A DNA stretch of 64,000 nucleotides from Streptomyces sp. R302 (GTDB lineage Bacteria > Actinomycetota > Actinomycetes > Streptomycetales > Streptomycetaceae): NCBI RefSeq assembly GCF_012927245.1, contig NZ_JABBGE010000002.1, positions 434,001-498,000 on the forward strand, in the 5' to 3' direction. Of this stretch, positions 8,310-16,649 are shown in pieces. A program made the position numbers and the translations under genes. The notes below the pieces were generated by a model. That model was not told where the DNA came from, ran no database searches, and saw nothing but the letters and a program-made list of their open reading frames with translations. Each line of letters begins with the position of its first letter. The stretch's first letter is position 1.

Positions 8310-9907
8310 AGGACGTCAACGTCGTCGCGCTCAGCGTGTTCGTGTTCTTCTTCCTGGCCGTCACGGTCATGGGCTTCCTCGCCGCGAAGTGGCGGAAGGC
8401 GGAGAACGAGAACAGCCTCGACGAATGGGGCCTGGGCGGCCGCTCGTTCGGCACCTGGGTGACCTGGTTCCTGCTCGGCGGAGACCTCTACACCGCGTAC
8501 ACCTTCGTCGCCGTCCCGGCGGCCATCTACGCGGCGGGCGCGGCCGGCTTCTTCGCCGTCCCCTACACCATCCTGGTCTACCCGCTCATCTTCACCTTCC
8601 TGCCGCGCCTCTGGTCGGTGTCGCACAAGCACGGCTACGTCACCACCTCCGACTTCGTCCGCGGCCGCTTCGGCTCCAAGGGCCTCTCGCTCGCGGTGGC
8701 GGTCACCGGCATCCTCGCCACGATGCCGTACATCGCGCTCCAGCTCGTCGGCATCCAGGCCGTCCTGGACGTGATGGGCGTCGGCGGCGGCGAGAACACC
8801 CACTGGTTCGTCAAGGACCTGCCGCTGCTCATCGCCTTCGGCGTGCTCGCCGCGTACACCTACTCCTCGGGTCTGCGCGCCCCGGCGCTCATCGCCTTCG
8901 TCAAGGACACCCTGATCTACATCGTCATCGCGGTGGCGATCATCTACATCCCGATCAAGCTGGGCGGCTTCGGCGAGATCTTCGCCGCCGCCGACGAGAA
9001 GTTCACCACCGCCAAGGCCGGCGCCCTCGTGCCCGGCGAGGCCGGACAGTGGACGTACGCGACGCTCGCCCTCGGCTCCGCGCTCGCGCTCTTCATGTAC
9101 CCGCACTCCATCACGGCGACGCTCTCGTCCAGGAGCCGCGAGGTCATCCGCCGCAACACCACCATCCTGCCGCTGTACTCGCTGATGCTGGGCCTGCTCG
9201 CGCTGCTCGGCTTCATGGCGATCGCCGCCGGGGTCAAGGTCCAGAACGGCCAGCTGGCCATCCCGCAGCTCTTCGAGGACATGTTCCCCTCCTGGTTCGC
9301 GGGCGTGGCCTTCGCCGCCATCGGCATCGGCGCGCTGGTGCCCGCCGCGATCATGTCGATCGCCGCGGCCAACCTCTTCACCCGGAACATCTACAAGGAC
9401 TTCATCAAGCCCTCGGCCACCCCCGCGCAGGAGACCAAGGTCTCCAAGCTGGTGTCCCTCCTGGTGAAGGTCGGCGCCCTCGTCTTCGTCCTCACCATGG
9501 ACAAGACCGTCGCCATCAACTTCCAGCTCCTCGGCGGCATCTGGATCCTCCAGACCTTCCCCGCCCTGGTCGGCGGCCTCTTCACCCGCTGGTTCCACCG
9601 CTGGGCGCTGCTCGCCGGCTGGGCCGTCGGCATGCTGTACGGCACCATCGCCGCGTACAACGTGTCGACGCCGAAGCAGAAGCACTTCGGCGGCTCCTCC
9701 GCCGAGATCCCCGGCATCGGCGAGATCGGCTACATCGGCCTCACCGCCTTCGTCCTCAACGTCCTCGTCACGGTCGTCCTCACCTTCGTCCTCAAGGCCG
9801 CCAAGGCCCCCGAGGGCGTCGACGAGACCTCCCCGTCGGACTACACGGCCGACGCCGGCGACTCCGGCGTCCGCACCGAGCTCCCCAAGGTCGGCGCCGG
9901 CCACTGA
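8306..9907 (+). CDS. mctP: Solute:sodium symporter, monocarboxylate permease MctP-like
   Basis: A 533-residue inner-membrane transporter of the SSS family with about 13 hydrophobic segments. The N-terminus (NSLDEWGLGGRSFGTWVTWF) and the following LLGGDLYTAYTF resemble Rhizobium MctP, which imports lactate, pyruvate and related monocarboxylates. The substrate cannot be read from the sequence; acetate or pyruvate are reasonable. It is translationally coupled to DUF3311. A terminator-like hairpin (9926-9959) closes the two-gene operon. Confidence 0.82.
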   Translation: MKDVNVVALSVFVFFFLAVTVMGFLAAKWRKAENENSLDEWGLGGRSFGTWVTWFLLGGDLYTAYTFVAVPAAIYAAGAAGFFAVPYTILVYPLIFTFLPRLWSVSHKHGYVTTSDFVRGRFGSKGLSLAVAVTGILATMPYIALQLVGIQAVLDVMGVGGGENTHWFVKDLPLLIAFGVLAAYTYSSGLRAPALIAFVKDTLIYIVIAVAIIYIPIKLGGFGEIFAAADEKFTTAKAGALVPGEAGQWTYATLALGSALALFMYPHSITATLSSRSREVIRRNTTILPLYSLMLGLLALLGFMAIAAGVKVQNGQLAIPQLFEDMFPSWFAGVAFAAIGIGALVPAAIMSIAAANLFTRNIYKDFIKPSATPAQETKVSKLVSLLVKVGALVFVLTMDKTVAINFQLLGGIWILQTFPALVGGLFTRWFHRWALLAGWAVGMLYGTIAAYNVSTPKQKHFGGSSAEIPGIGEIGYIGLTAFVLNVLVTVVLTFVLKAAKAPEGVDETSPSDYTADAGDSGVRTELPKVGAGH

Positions 9908-9925
9908 GCCGCCCCGCACCACCCC

Positions 9926-9959
9926 GCAGGCCGCCCGCCTCCCAGGCCGGGCGGCCTGC
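9926..9959 (+). terminator. Hairpin after the symporter gene
   Basis: A perfect 12-bp stem (9926-9937 with 9948-9959) with a 10-nt loop starts 19 nt after the mctP stop. There is no U-tract, as is usual for Streptomyces terminators. Confidence 0.65.
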
Positions 9960-9986
9960 CGCGTCCCCACCCACCGAAAGGGCCCC

Positions 9987-10592
9987 ATGCGACCGCGGAC
10001 CACTCCCCCGCAGCTGCTCCTGCTCGCCGTCGGCCTCGCCGCGCTCGCCGGCTGCGGCACCGTGACGGCCACCGACCCGCCGGCCCCCGACCGCGCGGCC
10101 CTCGAAGCCCGCGCCCGGAACGCCCAGACCCGCCTCGAACACGTCTACGTCACCGAGGCCGAGGGCTACGCTCCGGCGCTCCAGTCCGCCGGGGTCGTCG
10201 GCGACGACGGCTTCCAGATCGTGTACGTGAACAAGGACGGCGGCAACGTCACGCTCAGCGCCGAACGGCGGCCGTTCCGCGCCGAGGAGTGCGCGGCCGG
10301 TCCCCCGGACGGCGACGGCTGCGAGGCCGAGGGCGACGGCTGGTACCGCCGCGACGGCGACCGGCACGCCTACCTGCGCAACGAGAACGGGCTGCGCGTC
10401 GAGGTCGCCGCCCCGCGCACCGTCCCCCGCGACCTGCTCAAGCAGGCCGCCGCCAAGGCCCACCGGGCCGACGACGCCGAACTCGACGCCGTCCTGCCCC
10501 GGGCCACCGGCCCGGGGGGAGCCGTCGAACGCGGCGACCTGCCGCCCGTCGGCGACGGGGCGCCCGACAACTCGGTGGGCGTCGGCGGCTGA
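9987..10592 (+). CDS. Putative lipoprotein
   Basis: 201 residues. The signal peptide (QLLLLAVGLAALAGC) ends in a lipobox LAGC with Cys at residue 23. The mature region has no domain I can name; it is rich in charged residues and has a short two-Cys segment (EECAAGPPDGDGCEAEGDGW) around residues 96-115. It was probably tethered to the outer face of the membrane. The gene lies between the symporter and an acetyltransferase on the same strand, with 18 nt to the latter. Confidence 0.72.
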   Translation: MRPRTTPPQLLLLAVGLAALAGCGTVTATDPPAPDRAALEARARNAQTRLEHVYVTEAEGYAPALQSAGVVGDDGFQIVYVNKDGGNVTLSAERRPFRAEECAAGPPDGDGCEAEGDGWYRRDGDRHAYLRNENGLRVEVAAPRTVPRDLLKQAAAKAHRADDAELDAVLPRATGPGGAVERGDLPPVGDGAPDNSVGVGG

Positions 10593-10610
10593 GCGCGGCA
10601 CACTGCGGGC

Positions 10611-11114
10611 ATGGACTTCACGATCAGGGCCGTACGGCCGGAGGAGTACGAGGAGGTCGGCGAGCTCACCGCCCGCGCCTACCTCGACGACGGGCACCTC
10701 ACCTTCGGCGAGGACGACGACTACCTCCCGGTGATGCGGGACGTCGCCCGGCGGGCCGCCGAGGCCGAGGTGCTGGTCGCCGTGGACGCCGAGGGGACCC
10801 TGCTGGGCGCGGTCACCTTCACCGTCGGCGGCGGCGAGTGGGCCGACATCGCCGGCCCCGACGAGGCCGAGTTCCGCCTCCTCGCCGTGACGCGCGCGGC
10901 GCGCGGCCGGGGCGTCGGAGAGGCGCTCGTACGGGCCTGCGTCGACCGGGCGCGGGCCCTCGACGGCTGCGTCCGGCTCGTCCTGTCCACCCAGGACCGG
11001 ATGACGACCGCCCACCGCATCTACCGCCGCCTGGGCTTCGTCCGGGTCCCCGAGCGGGACTGGAGCCCGGTGCCGGACCTGTCGCCCCTCTGGGCGTTCT
11101 CCCTGGACACCTGA
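10611..11114 (+). CDS. GNAT-family N-acetyltransferase
   Basis: 167 residues with the GNAT fold. The acetyl-CoA loop is LLAVTRAARGRGVGEALVRA (motif A, R/QxxGxG/A), preceded by an EAEFR strand, and a C-terminal AHRIYRRLGFVRVPERDW matches motif B. The N-terminus FTIRAVRPEEYEEVGELTA is the usual alpha/beta start. The substrate is unknown. Only 18 nt separate it from the lipoprotein gene, so they may be co-transcribed. It ends just before the nrdAB control region. Confidence 0.85.
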   Translation: MDFTIRAVRPEEYEEVGELTARAYLDDGHLTFGEDDDYLPVMRDVARRAAEAEVLVAVDAEGTLLGAVTFTVGGGEWADIAGPDEAEFRLLAVTRAARGRGVGEALVRACVDRARALDGCVRLVLSTQDRMTTAHRIYRRLGFVRVPERDWSPVPDLSPLWAFSLDT

Positions 11115-11122
11115 GCGACGGG

Positions 11123-11170
11123 ACACAACATGTGGGGGGTGCCGAGATCGGCGCCCCCCACATGTATGCT
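11123..11170. promoter_or_regulatory. Paired NrdR-box-like elements forming a large inverted repeat
   Basis: Two copies of a CACATG/CATGTG core lie with their centres at 11130/11131 and 11162/11163, 32 bp or about three helical turns apart. They partly match the NrdR box (ACACWATATATWGTGT) as ACACAACATGTGG and CCCCACATGTATG. NrdR is known to bind pairs of boxes about 31 bp apart ahead of Streptomyces nrdAB. The two cores also form one 36-nt inverted repeat (11129-11164, stem about 16 bp with one wobble). Confidence 0.65.
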
Positions 11171-11275
11171 CGTCCTCGCTGTCGCCGCAGGGGAATCCGG
11201 TGCGAATCCGGAACTGTCCCGCAACGGTGTACTTCGTGCGCTTTCGCACGGAGGGAGTCCGAAGACCTGCCGACG
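11168..11275 (+). ncRNA. Cobalamin (adenosylcobalamin) riboswitch
   Basis: The conserved core is clear: GGGGAATCCGGTGCGAATCC then GGAACTGTCCCGCAACGG, a P6-type hairpin (11233-11250), and GAGTCCGAAGACCTGCCG. These are the hallmark B12 aptamer blocks in the right order. It lies 146 nt upstream of nrdA. In S. coelicolor a B12 riboswitch turns off the class Ia reductase when cobalamin is present, so that the B12-dependent class II enzyme is used. Downstream, a stem at 11347-11353/11360-11366 may be part of the expression platform. Boundaries are approximate. Confidence 0.93.
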
Positions 11276-11421
11276 GTGCGCCCGGTCCGTCCGTTCCGGG
11301 TGCCGACGACGTCCGGGCCTCGCGGAATGGGCCGGTGGACGCGGGCGCCTCCGCGCGTACGGAGGCCTGCCCGCCCCGCTCCCCCGCCGTGGCCCCGGGC
11401 CGAGCGAGGGAGAGCCCCCAC

Positions 11422-13791
11422 GTGACCATCGCGCCTGCGGGTCCGTCAGTTGCCGAGGCCGCCGCGACCGACGGCGACGGCCCCGGGACCGTACTGCTGC
11501 GGACCCTGACCGACCTCACCGCCGACCTCACCGACACCGACCCCGGCCGGGTCGCCGCCGCCGCGCTGCGCGGCCGGCACGCCGGGTCGGACGAGGCGGA
11601 GCTGCGCGAACTGGCCACCGAGGCCGCGGCCGGACTCATCTCCGAGGACCCCGCCTACTCCCGGCTCGCCGCCCGCCTGCTCACCCTCACGATCGCCGAG
11701 GAGGCCGTCTCCCAGGGCGCCGTCTCCTTCTCCGCCTCGGTCGCCACCGGCCACCGCGAGGGCCTGATCGCCGACCGCACCGCCGCCTTCACCGCCCTCC
11801 ACGCCGACCGCCTGGACGGGCTGATCGACCCGGCCGCCGACGACCGCTTCGGCTACTTCGGCCTGCGGACCCTCTACTCGCGCTACCTGCTGCGCCACCC
11901 GATCACCCGCAAGGTCATCGAGACCCCGCAGCACTTCATGCTCCGGGTCGCCGCGGGCCTCGCCGAGGACGACAGCGCCCGCGCCCTGGACGAGGTGGCG
12001 GCGCTGTACGGCCTGATGAGCCGCCTCGACTACCTGCCGTCCTCCCCCACGCTCTTCAACTCCGGCACCCGCCACCCGCAGATGTCCTCCTGCTACCTCC
12101 TGGACTCCCCGCAGGACGAGCTGGACTCCATCTACGACCGCTACCACCAGGTCGCGCGCCTGTCGAAGCACGCCGGCGGCATCGGCCTGTCGTACTCCCG
12201 GATCCGCTCGCGCGGTTCGCTGATCCGCGGCACCAACGGCCACTCCAACGGCATCGTGCCTTTCCTGAAGACGCTGGACGCCTCGGTCGCCGCCGTGAAC
12301 CAGGGCGGCCGCCGCAAGGGCGCCGCCGCCGTCTACCTGGAGACCTGGCACGCCGACATCGAGGAGTTCCTGGAGCTCCGCGACAACACCGGCGAGGACG
12401 CCCGCCGCACCCACAACCTGAACCTCGCCCACTGGATCCCGGACGAGTTCATGCGCCGGGTCAACGCGGACGCCGCGTGGTCGCTCTTCTCCCCCGCCGA
12501 CGTGCCCGAGCTCGTCGACCTGTGGGGCGAGGAGTTCGACGCCGCCTACCGCGCCGCCGAGGCGAAGGGCCTGGCCCGCCGCACGATCCCGGCCCGCGAC
12601 CTGTACGGCCGGATGATGCGGACCCTGGCCCAGACCGGCAACGGCTGGATGACCTTCAAGGACGCCTCGAACCGTACGGCCAACCAGACCGCCGAGCCCG
12701 GCACCGTCGTCCACTCCTCCAACCTCTGCACCGAGATCATCGAGGTCACGAACGACGGCGAGACGGCCGTCTGCAACCTCGGCTCGGTCAACCTCGGCGC
12801 GTTCGTCGCCGACGGCGACATCGACTGGGAGCGGTTGGACGAGACCGTCCGCACCGCCGTCACCTTCCTCGACCGGGTCGTCGACATCAACTTCTACCCG
12901 ACCGAGCAGGCCGGGAACTCCAACGCCAGGTGGCGCCCGGTGGGCCTGGGCGCGATGGGCCTCCAGGACGTCTTCTTCAAGCTGCGGCTGCCCTTCGACT
13001 CGGCGGAGGCGCGCGCCCTGTCGACGAGGATCGCCGAGCGGATCATGCTCGCCGCGTACGAGGCCTCCGCCGACCTCGCCGAGCGCGGCGGCCCCCTCCC
13101 CGCCTGGGAGAAGACCCGCGCCGCCCGGGGCGTCCTGCACCCCGACCACTACGACGTCGAGCTGAACTGGCCGGAGCGCTGGACGGCCCTGCGCGAGCGC
13201 ATCGCCGCCGTCGGCATGCGCAACAGCCTCCTCCTCGCCATCGCCCCGACGGCGACGATCGCCTCGATCGCCGGCGTCTACGAGTGCATCGAGCCGCAGG
13301 TCTCCAACCTCTTCAAGCGCGAGACGCTCTCCGGCGAGTTCCTCCAGGTCAACTCGTACCTCGTCGCCGAGCTCAAGGAGCTCGGCGTGTGGGACGCGCA
13401 GACCCGCGAGGCGCTGCGCGAGTCCAACGGCTCGGTGCAGGGCTTCTCCTGGGTGCCGGCCGAGGTCCGCGACCTGTACCGCACGGCGTGGGAGATCCCG
13501 CAGCGCGGCCTGATCGACATGGCGGCCGACCGCACGCCCTTCCTCGACCAGTCGCAGTCCCTGAACCTCTTCATGGAGACGCCGACCATCGGCAAGCTGT
13601 CGTCGATGTACGCGTACGCCTGGAAGCGCGGCCTGAAGACGACGTACTACCTGCGCTCGCGCCCGGCGACGAGGATCGCCCGCGCCGCCTCCGCGTCCGC
13701 CGCCGCCCCCATCCCCGTCCAGCAGGTCGCCGACCCCGACGCGGTCGCCTGCTCCCTGGAGAACCCCGAGTCCTGCGAGGCCTGCCAGTAA
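11422..13791 (+). CDS. nrdA: Class Ia ribonucleoside-diphosphate reductase, large subunit NrdA
   Basis: Reduces ribonucleotides to deoxyribonucleotides with NrdB. 789 residues from GTG 11422, which follows GAGGGAGAG. Visible landmarks: SSCYLLDSPQDEL (active-site Cys of the redox pair), the finger-loop SNLCTEIIEVTND with the NxCxE catalytic set, CNLGSVNLG, the substrate-binding APTATIASIAGVYECIEP, and a C-terminal CSLENPESCEACQ carrying the CxxC that is re-reduced by thioredoxin. The N-terminal ATP-cone looks shortened: only the part corresponding to its end (SEDPAYSRLAARLL) is clear. Controlled by the B12 riboswitch and probably NrdR. Stop overlaps the nrdB start. Confidence 0.95.
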   Translation: MTIAPAGPSVAEAAATDGDGPGTVLLRTLTDLTADLTDTDPGRVAAAALRGRHAGSDEAELRELATEAAAGLISEDPAYSRLAARLLTLTIAEEAVSQGAVSFSASVATGHREGLIADRTAAFTALHADRLDGLIDPAADDRFGYFGLRTLYSRYLLRHPITRKVIETPQHFMLRVAAGLAEDDSARALDEVAALYGLMSRLDYLPSSPTLFNSGTRHPQMSSCYLLDSPQDELDSIYDRYHQVARLSKHAGGIGLSYSRIRSRGSLIRGTNGHSNGIVPFLKTLDASVAAVNQGGRRKGAAAVYLETWHADIEEFLELRDNTGEDARRTHNLNLAHWIPDEFMRRVNADAAWSLFSPADVPELVDLWGEEFDAAYRAAEAKGLARRTIPARDLYGRMMRTLAQTGNGWMTFKDASNRTANQTAEPGTVVHSSNLCTEIIEVTNDGETAVCNLGSVNLGAFVADGDIDWERLDETVRTAVTFLDRVVDINFYPTEQAGNSNARWRPVGLGAMGLQDVFFKLRLPFDSAEARALSTRIAERIMLAAYEASADLAERGGPLPAWEKTRAARGVLHPDHYDVELNWPERWTALRERIAAVGMRNSLLLAIAPTATIASIAGVYECIEPQVSNLFKRETLSGEFLQVNSYLVAELKELGVWDAQTREALRESNGSVQGFSWVPAEVRDLYRTAWEIPQRGLIDMAADRTPFLDQSQSLNLFMETPTIGKLSSMYAYAWKRGLKTTYYLRSRPATRIARAASASAAAPIPVQQVADPDAVACSLENPESCEACQ

Positions 13792-14804
13792 TGACCACCC
13801 GTACGAACAACCTCCTGGACCCCGGCTTCGAGCTGACGCTCCGCCCCATGCGCTACCCGGACTTCTACGAGCGCTACCGGGACGCCATCAAGAACACCTG
13901 GACCGTGGAGGAGGTCGACCTCCACTCGGACGTCGCCGACCTCGCCAAGCTCACCCCGGGCGAGCAGCACATGATCGGCCGCCTCGTCGCGTTCTTCGCG
14001 ACCGGCGACTCGATCGTCGCGAACAACCTGGTGCTGACGCTCTACAAGCACATCAACTCCCCGGAGGCCCGCCTCTACCTGAGCCGCCAGCTCTTCGAGG
14101 AGGCCGTCCACGTCCAGTTCTACCTGACCCTCCTGGACACCTACCTCCCCGACCCGGACGACCGCGCGGCGGCCTTCGCGGCCGTCGAGAACATCCCCTC
14201 CATCCGCGAGAAGGCGCAGTTCTGCTTCCGCTGGATGGACTCGGTGGAGAAGATCGACCGCCTGGAGACCCGGGCGGACCGCCGCCGCTTCCTCCTCAAC
14301 CTGATCTGCTTCGCCGCCTGCATCGAGGGCCTCTTCTTCTACGGCGCCTTCGCCTACGTGTACTGGTTCCGCTCCCGCGGCCTCCTGCACGGCCTGGCGA
14401 CGGGCACCAACTGGGTCTTCCGCGACGAGACCATGCACATGAACTTCGCCTTCGAGGTCGTGGACACGGTCCGCAAGGAGGAGCCGGAGCTCTTCGACGA
14501 CGAGCTGCGGCAGCAGGTCACGGACATGCTGAAGGAGGCCGTCGAGGCGGAGCTCCAGTTCGGCCGCGACCTGTGCGGCGACGGCCTGCCCGGCATGAAC
14601 ACCGAGTCCATGCGCGAGTACCTCCAGTGCGTCGCCGACCAGCGCCTGGTCCGCCTCGGCTTCGCCCCGGTCTACGGCTCCGAGAACCCCTTCTCCTTCA
14701 TGGAGCTCCAGGGCGTCCAGGAACTCACCAACTTCTTCGAGCGCCGCCCCTCCGCCTACCAGGTGGCGGTCGAGGGCACGGTCGACCTGGACGAGGACTT
14801 CTAG
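13791..14804 (+). CDS. nrdB: Class Ia ribonucleoside-diphosphate reductase, small subunit NrdB
   Basis: 337 residues; supplies the tyrosyl radical from a di-iron centre. Iron-ligand segments are in order: DLAKLTPGEQHMIGRLVAFF, LFEEAVHVQFY (ExxH), FAACIEGLFFYGAFA (E) and DETMHMNFA (ExxH). A C-terminal tail ending DLDEDF would dock into NrdA. The ATG overlaps the last base of the nrdA stop (TAATG), so translation is coupled. In S. coelicolor the operon continues with nrdS; here a strong terminator follows NrdB at once and nrdS is absent. Confidence 0.95.
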   Translation: MTTRTNNLLDPGFELTLRPMRYPDFYERYRDAIKNTWTVEEVDLHSDVADLAKLTPGEQHMIGRLVAFFATGDSIVANNLVLTLYKHINSPEARLYLSRQLFEEAVHVQFYLTLLDTYLPDPDDRAAAFAAVENIPSIREKAQFCFRWMDSVEKIDRLETRADRRRFLLNLICFAACIEGLFFYGAFAYVYWFRSRGLLHGLATGTNWVFRDETMHMNFAFEVVDTVRKEEPELFDDELRQQVTDMLKEAVEAELQFGRDLCGDGLPGMNTESMREYLQCVADQRLVRLGFAPVYGSENPFSFMELQGVQELTNFFERRPSAYQVAVEGTVDLDEDF

Positions 14805-14813
14805 TCCGTCCGA

Positions 14814-14862
14814 ATACGCCGAAGGGCCCCGCACTCCACGAGTGCGGGGCCCTTCGGCGTAT
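14814..14862. terminator. Bidirectional terminator between nrdB and def
   Basis: A perfect 23-bp stem (14814-14836 with 14840-14862) and a 3-nt loop lie between the convergent genes nrdB and def. It can serve both strands. Confidence 0.88.
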
Positions 14863-14872
14863 CTGCGCGGGG

Positions 14873-15523
14873 TCAGTCGTTCGGGACGACCTCGTAGCGC
14901 GGGGTGCCCTCCTCCATCTGGCGGAGGGCGTCCTTGCGGTCGCGCTTGGAGAGCTTGTCGATGTAGAGGAAGCCGTAGAGGTGGTCCGTCTCGTGCTGGA
15001 GGCAGCGGGCGAAGTAGCCGGTGCCGCGGACCTTGATGGGGTTGCCGTGCAGGTCCTGGCCGTGGACCTCGGCGAAGTCGGGGCGGGCCAGCTCCGCGTA
15101 GGCGGTGGGGACCGAGAGGCAGCCCTCGTTGGAGTCGTCCAGGTGGCGGCGGTCGGCCGGCAGCTCCTGGAGCACCGGGTTGATCACGTGGCCGGTGTGG
15201 CGGACGCCCTCGTCGTCGGGGCAGTCGTAGACGAAGACCTTGAGGCCGACGCCGATCTGGTTGGCGGCGAGGCCGACGCCCTCGGCCGTCTTCTGGCTGG
15301 CGAACATGTCGTCGACCAGGGCGGCCAGTTCGGGGCCGAACTCGGTGACGTCCTTGCACTCGTGGTGCAGCACCGGGTTGCCGACGACCGTGATGGGACG
15401 GGAGGTGCCCCGCTCGCGGTGGGCGAGCTCACGCGCCTCGCACTCCTCCGTGTCCACGATGTAGCCGTCGTCGTCCAGGGCGTAGCCCGTGAAGATCTGC
15501 TCGCCCGACTCCTGCTGCGCCAT
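14873..15523 (-). CDS. def: Peptide deformylase
   Basis: Removes the N-formyl group from new proteins. 216 residues with all three family motifs: [10 protein letters not shown] (GxGxAAxQ), EGCLSVP (metal-binding Cys) and QHETDHLYG (HExxH). A non-typical N-terminal extension of about 35 acidic residues precedes the domain. It is the type that Streptomyces carries in several copies. Convergent with nrdB; the TPR gene upstream is 66 nt away on the same strand. Confidence 0.95.
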   Translation of the reverse strand: MAQQESGEQIFTGYALDDDGYIVDTEECEARELAHRERGTSRPITVVGNPVLHHECKDVTEFGPELAALVDDMFASQKTAEGVGLAANQIGVGLKVFVYDCPDDEGVRHTGHVINPVLQELPADRRHLDDSNEGCLSVPTAYAELARPDFAEVHGQDLHGNPIKVRGTGYFARCLQHETDHLYGFLYIDKLSKRDRKDALRQMEEGTPRYEVVPND

Positions 15524-15589
15524 GTGCCGCCGCGCCTTCCTGAAAACCCGAATCCGTCGGGGACAGCCTACGGGGCCGGGACGGAAGGC

Positions 15590-16570
15590 TCAGCAGACCT
15601 CTTCGAGATCGCGCCATTCCCGGCTGTCGGGGCTGTCGGCGACCCAGCCGTCGAGGAGGCCGCGGACCAGATCGGCCGGGGCGGCGATGCCGCACTCGCG
15701 CTCGGGCACCCACAGCTCGCCGGGCGAGCGGTGGCCGAGCGGGCCGGGGTGGCCGGGCTCGCTGTGGTCGTGCGGGTCGACGTGGTCGCCCTCGCCCTCG
15801 GCGCTGGGCATGGTCGACTCGGAGCAGGCGCGGCACAGGAGCCGTACCGACGAGGACCAGTCCTCGGCGGCGAAGCCCGCCTCGGCGGCGAGCTGCTCCA
15901 GGGCGTCCCGGTCGGCCTCGGTGGCGGCCTCCAGGAGGACGACCCAGGTGGGGACCGGGGAGGGCGCCCACAGCTCGATCTCGTCGAAGACGGGGTAGGA
16001 GGGGCCGGCGGTGGTGGTGCGCTCGCCGTTCGGGACGCCGTCGTGGAGGACGACCTCGCCCCAGCGGCGGCCGGAGGACGGCAGCGGGATGGAGAGGACC
16101 TCGATGCGGGCGGGGTCGAGCCGGCGGCCCCAGACGACCTCGGCCTCGCCCTCGGGCGAGAGCCGCACGGCGGCGCTGCCGAGCTCCATGCCGGCGGGCT
16201 CGCCGGTGGCGGAGGAGGCACCGGGGACCTTCAGGCCGTACGCCTGCCAGGCGCGGCGGGCCAGCGGCCAGTCCTGGAGGGCGGTGGCGGCGATGCCGAC
16301 GTTCCACCAGTCGGGGGCGCCGGTCTCCTTGTCGAGCAGGGCGACGGCCCGCAGTCCCGCGGCGCGCGCCTGTTCCCAGTCGTGCCGGAACTTGTGCAGC
16401 AGCGCGAGGTTGAACCAGGACTCGGAGAGCCAGGGCTCCAGATCGGCCGCCCGGGTGAGCAGCGCGCCCGCGTCCTCGTACCGTCCGTCGCCGATCAGCG
16501 TGAACGCGCGGTCGGTGGCCTGCCGCCACGAGGCGGAGGGCCGATGCCGTACCTTCCCGAAGATCCTCAC
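15590..16570 (-). CDS. Tetratricopeptide repeat protein
   Basis: 326 residues from GTG 16570. The N-terminal ~130 residues have three TPR-like helical hairpins (AFTLIGDGRYEDAGALLTRA; SWFNLALLHKFRHDWEQARA; WWNVGIAATALQDWPLARRA). The remainder has no domain I can name; it includes an acidic, His-rich loop (EGEGDHVDPHDHSEPGHPGP) and paired Cys residues (LLCRAC and RECGIAA) that could bind metal. A cytoplasmic scaffold role is likely. It is found in this place next to def in other Streptomyces, as far as I recall. Confidence 0.75.
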   Translation of the reverse strand: MRIFGKVRHRPSASWRQATDRAFTLIGDGRYEDAGALLTRAADLEPWLSESWFNLALLHKFRHDWEQARAAGLRAVALLDKETGAPDWWNVGIAATALQDWPLARRAWQAYGLKVPGASSATGEPAGMELGSAAVRLSPEGEAEVVWGRRLDPARIEVLSIPLPSSGRRWGEVVLHDGVPNGERTTTAGPSYPVFDEIELWAPSPVPTWVVLLEAATEADRDALEQLAAEAGFAAEDWSSSVRLLCRACSESTMPSAEGEGDHVDPHDHSEPGHPGPLGHRSPGELWVPERECGIAAPADLVRGLLDGWVADSPDSREWRDLEEVC

Positions 16571-16649
16571 GATTCCCGCCTGCCGGTCGCTTCACCCTCT
16601 TGTTCGCATCCAACCATGCCGGGTCGGAGGCGCGCTCATTACCCATGGG

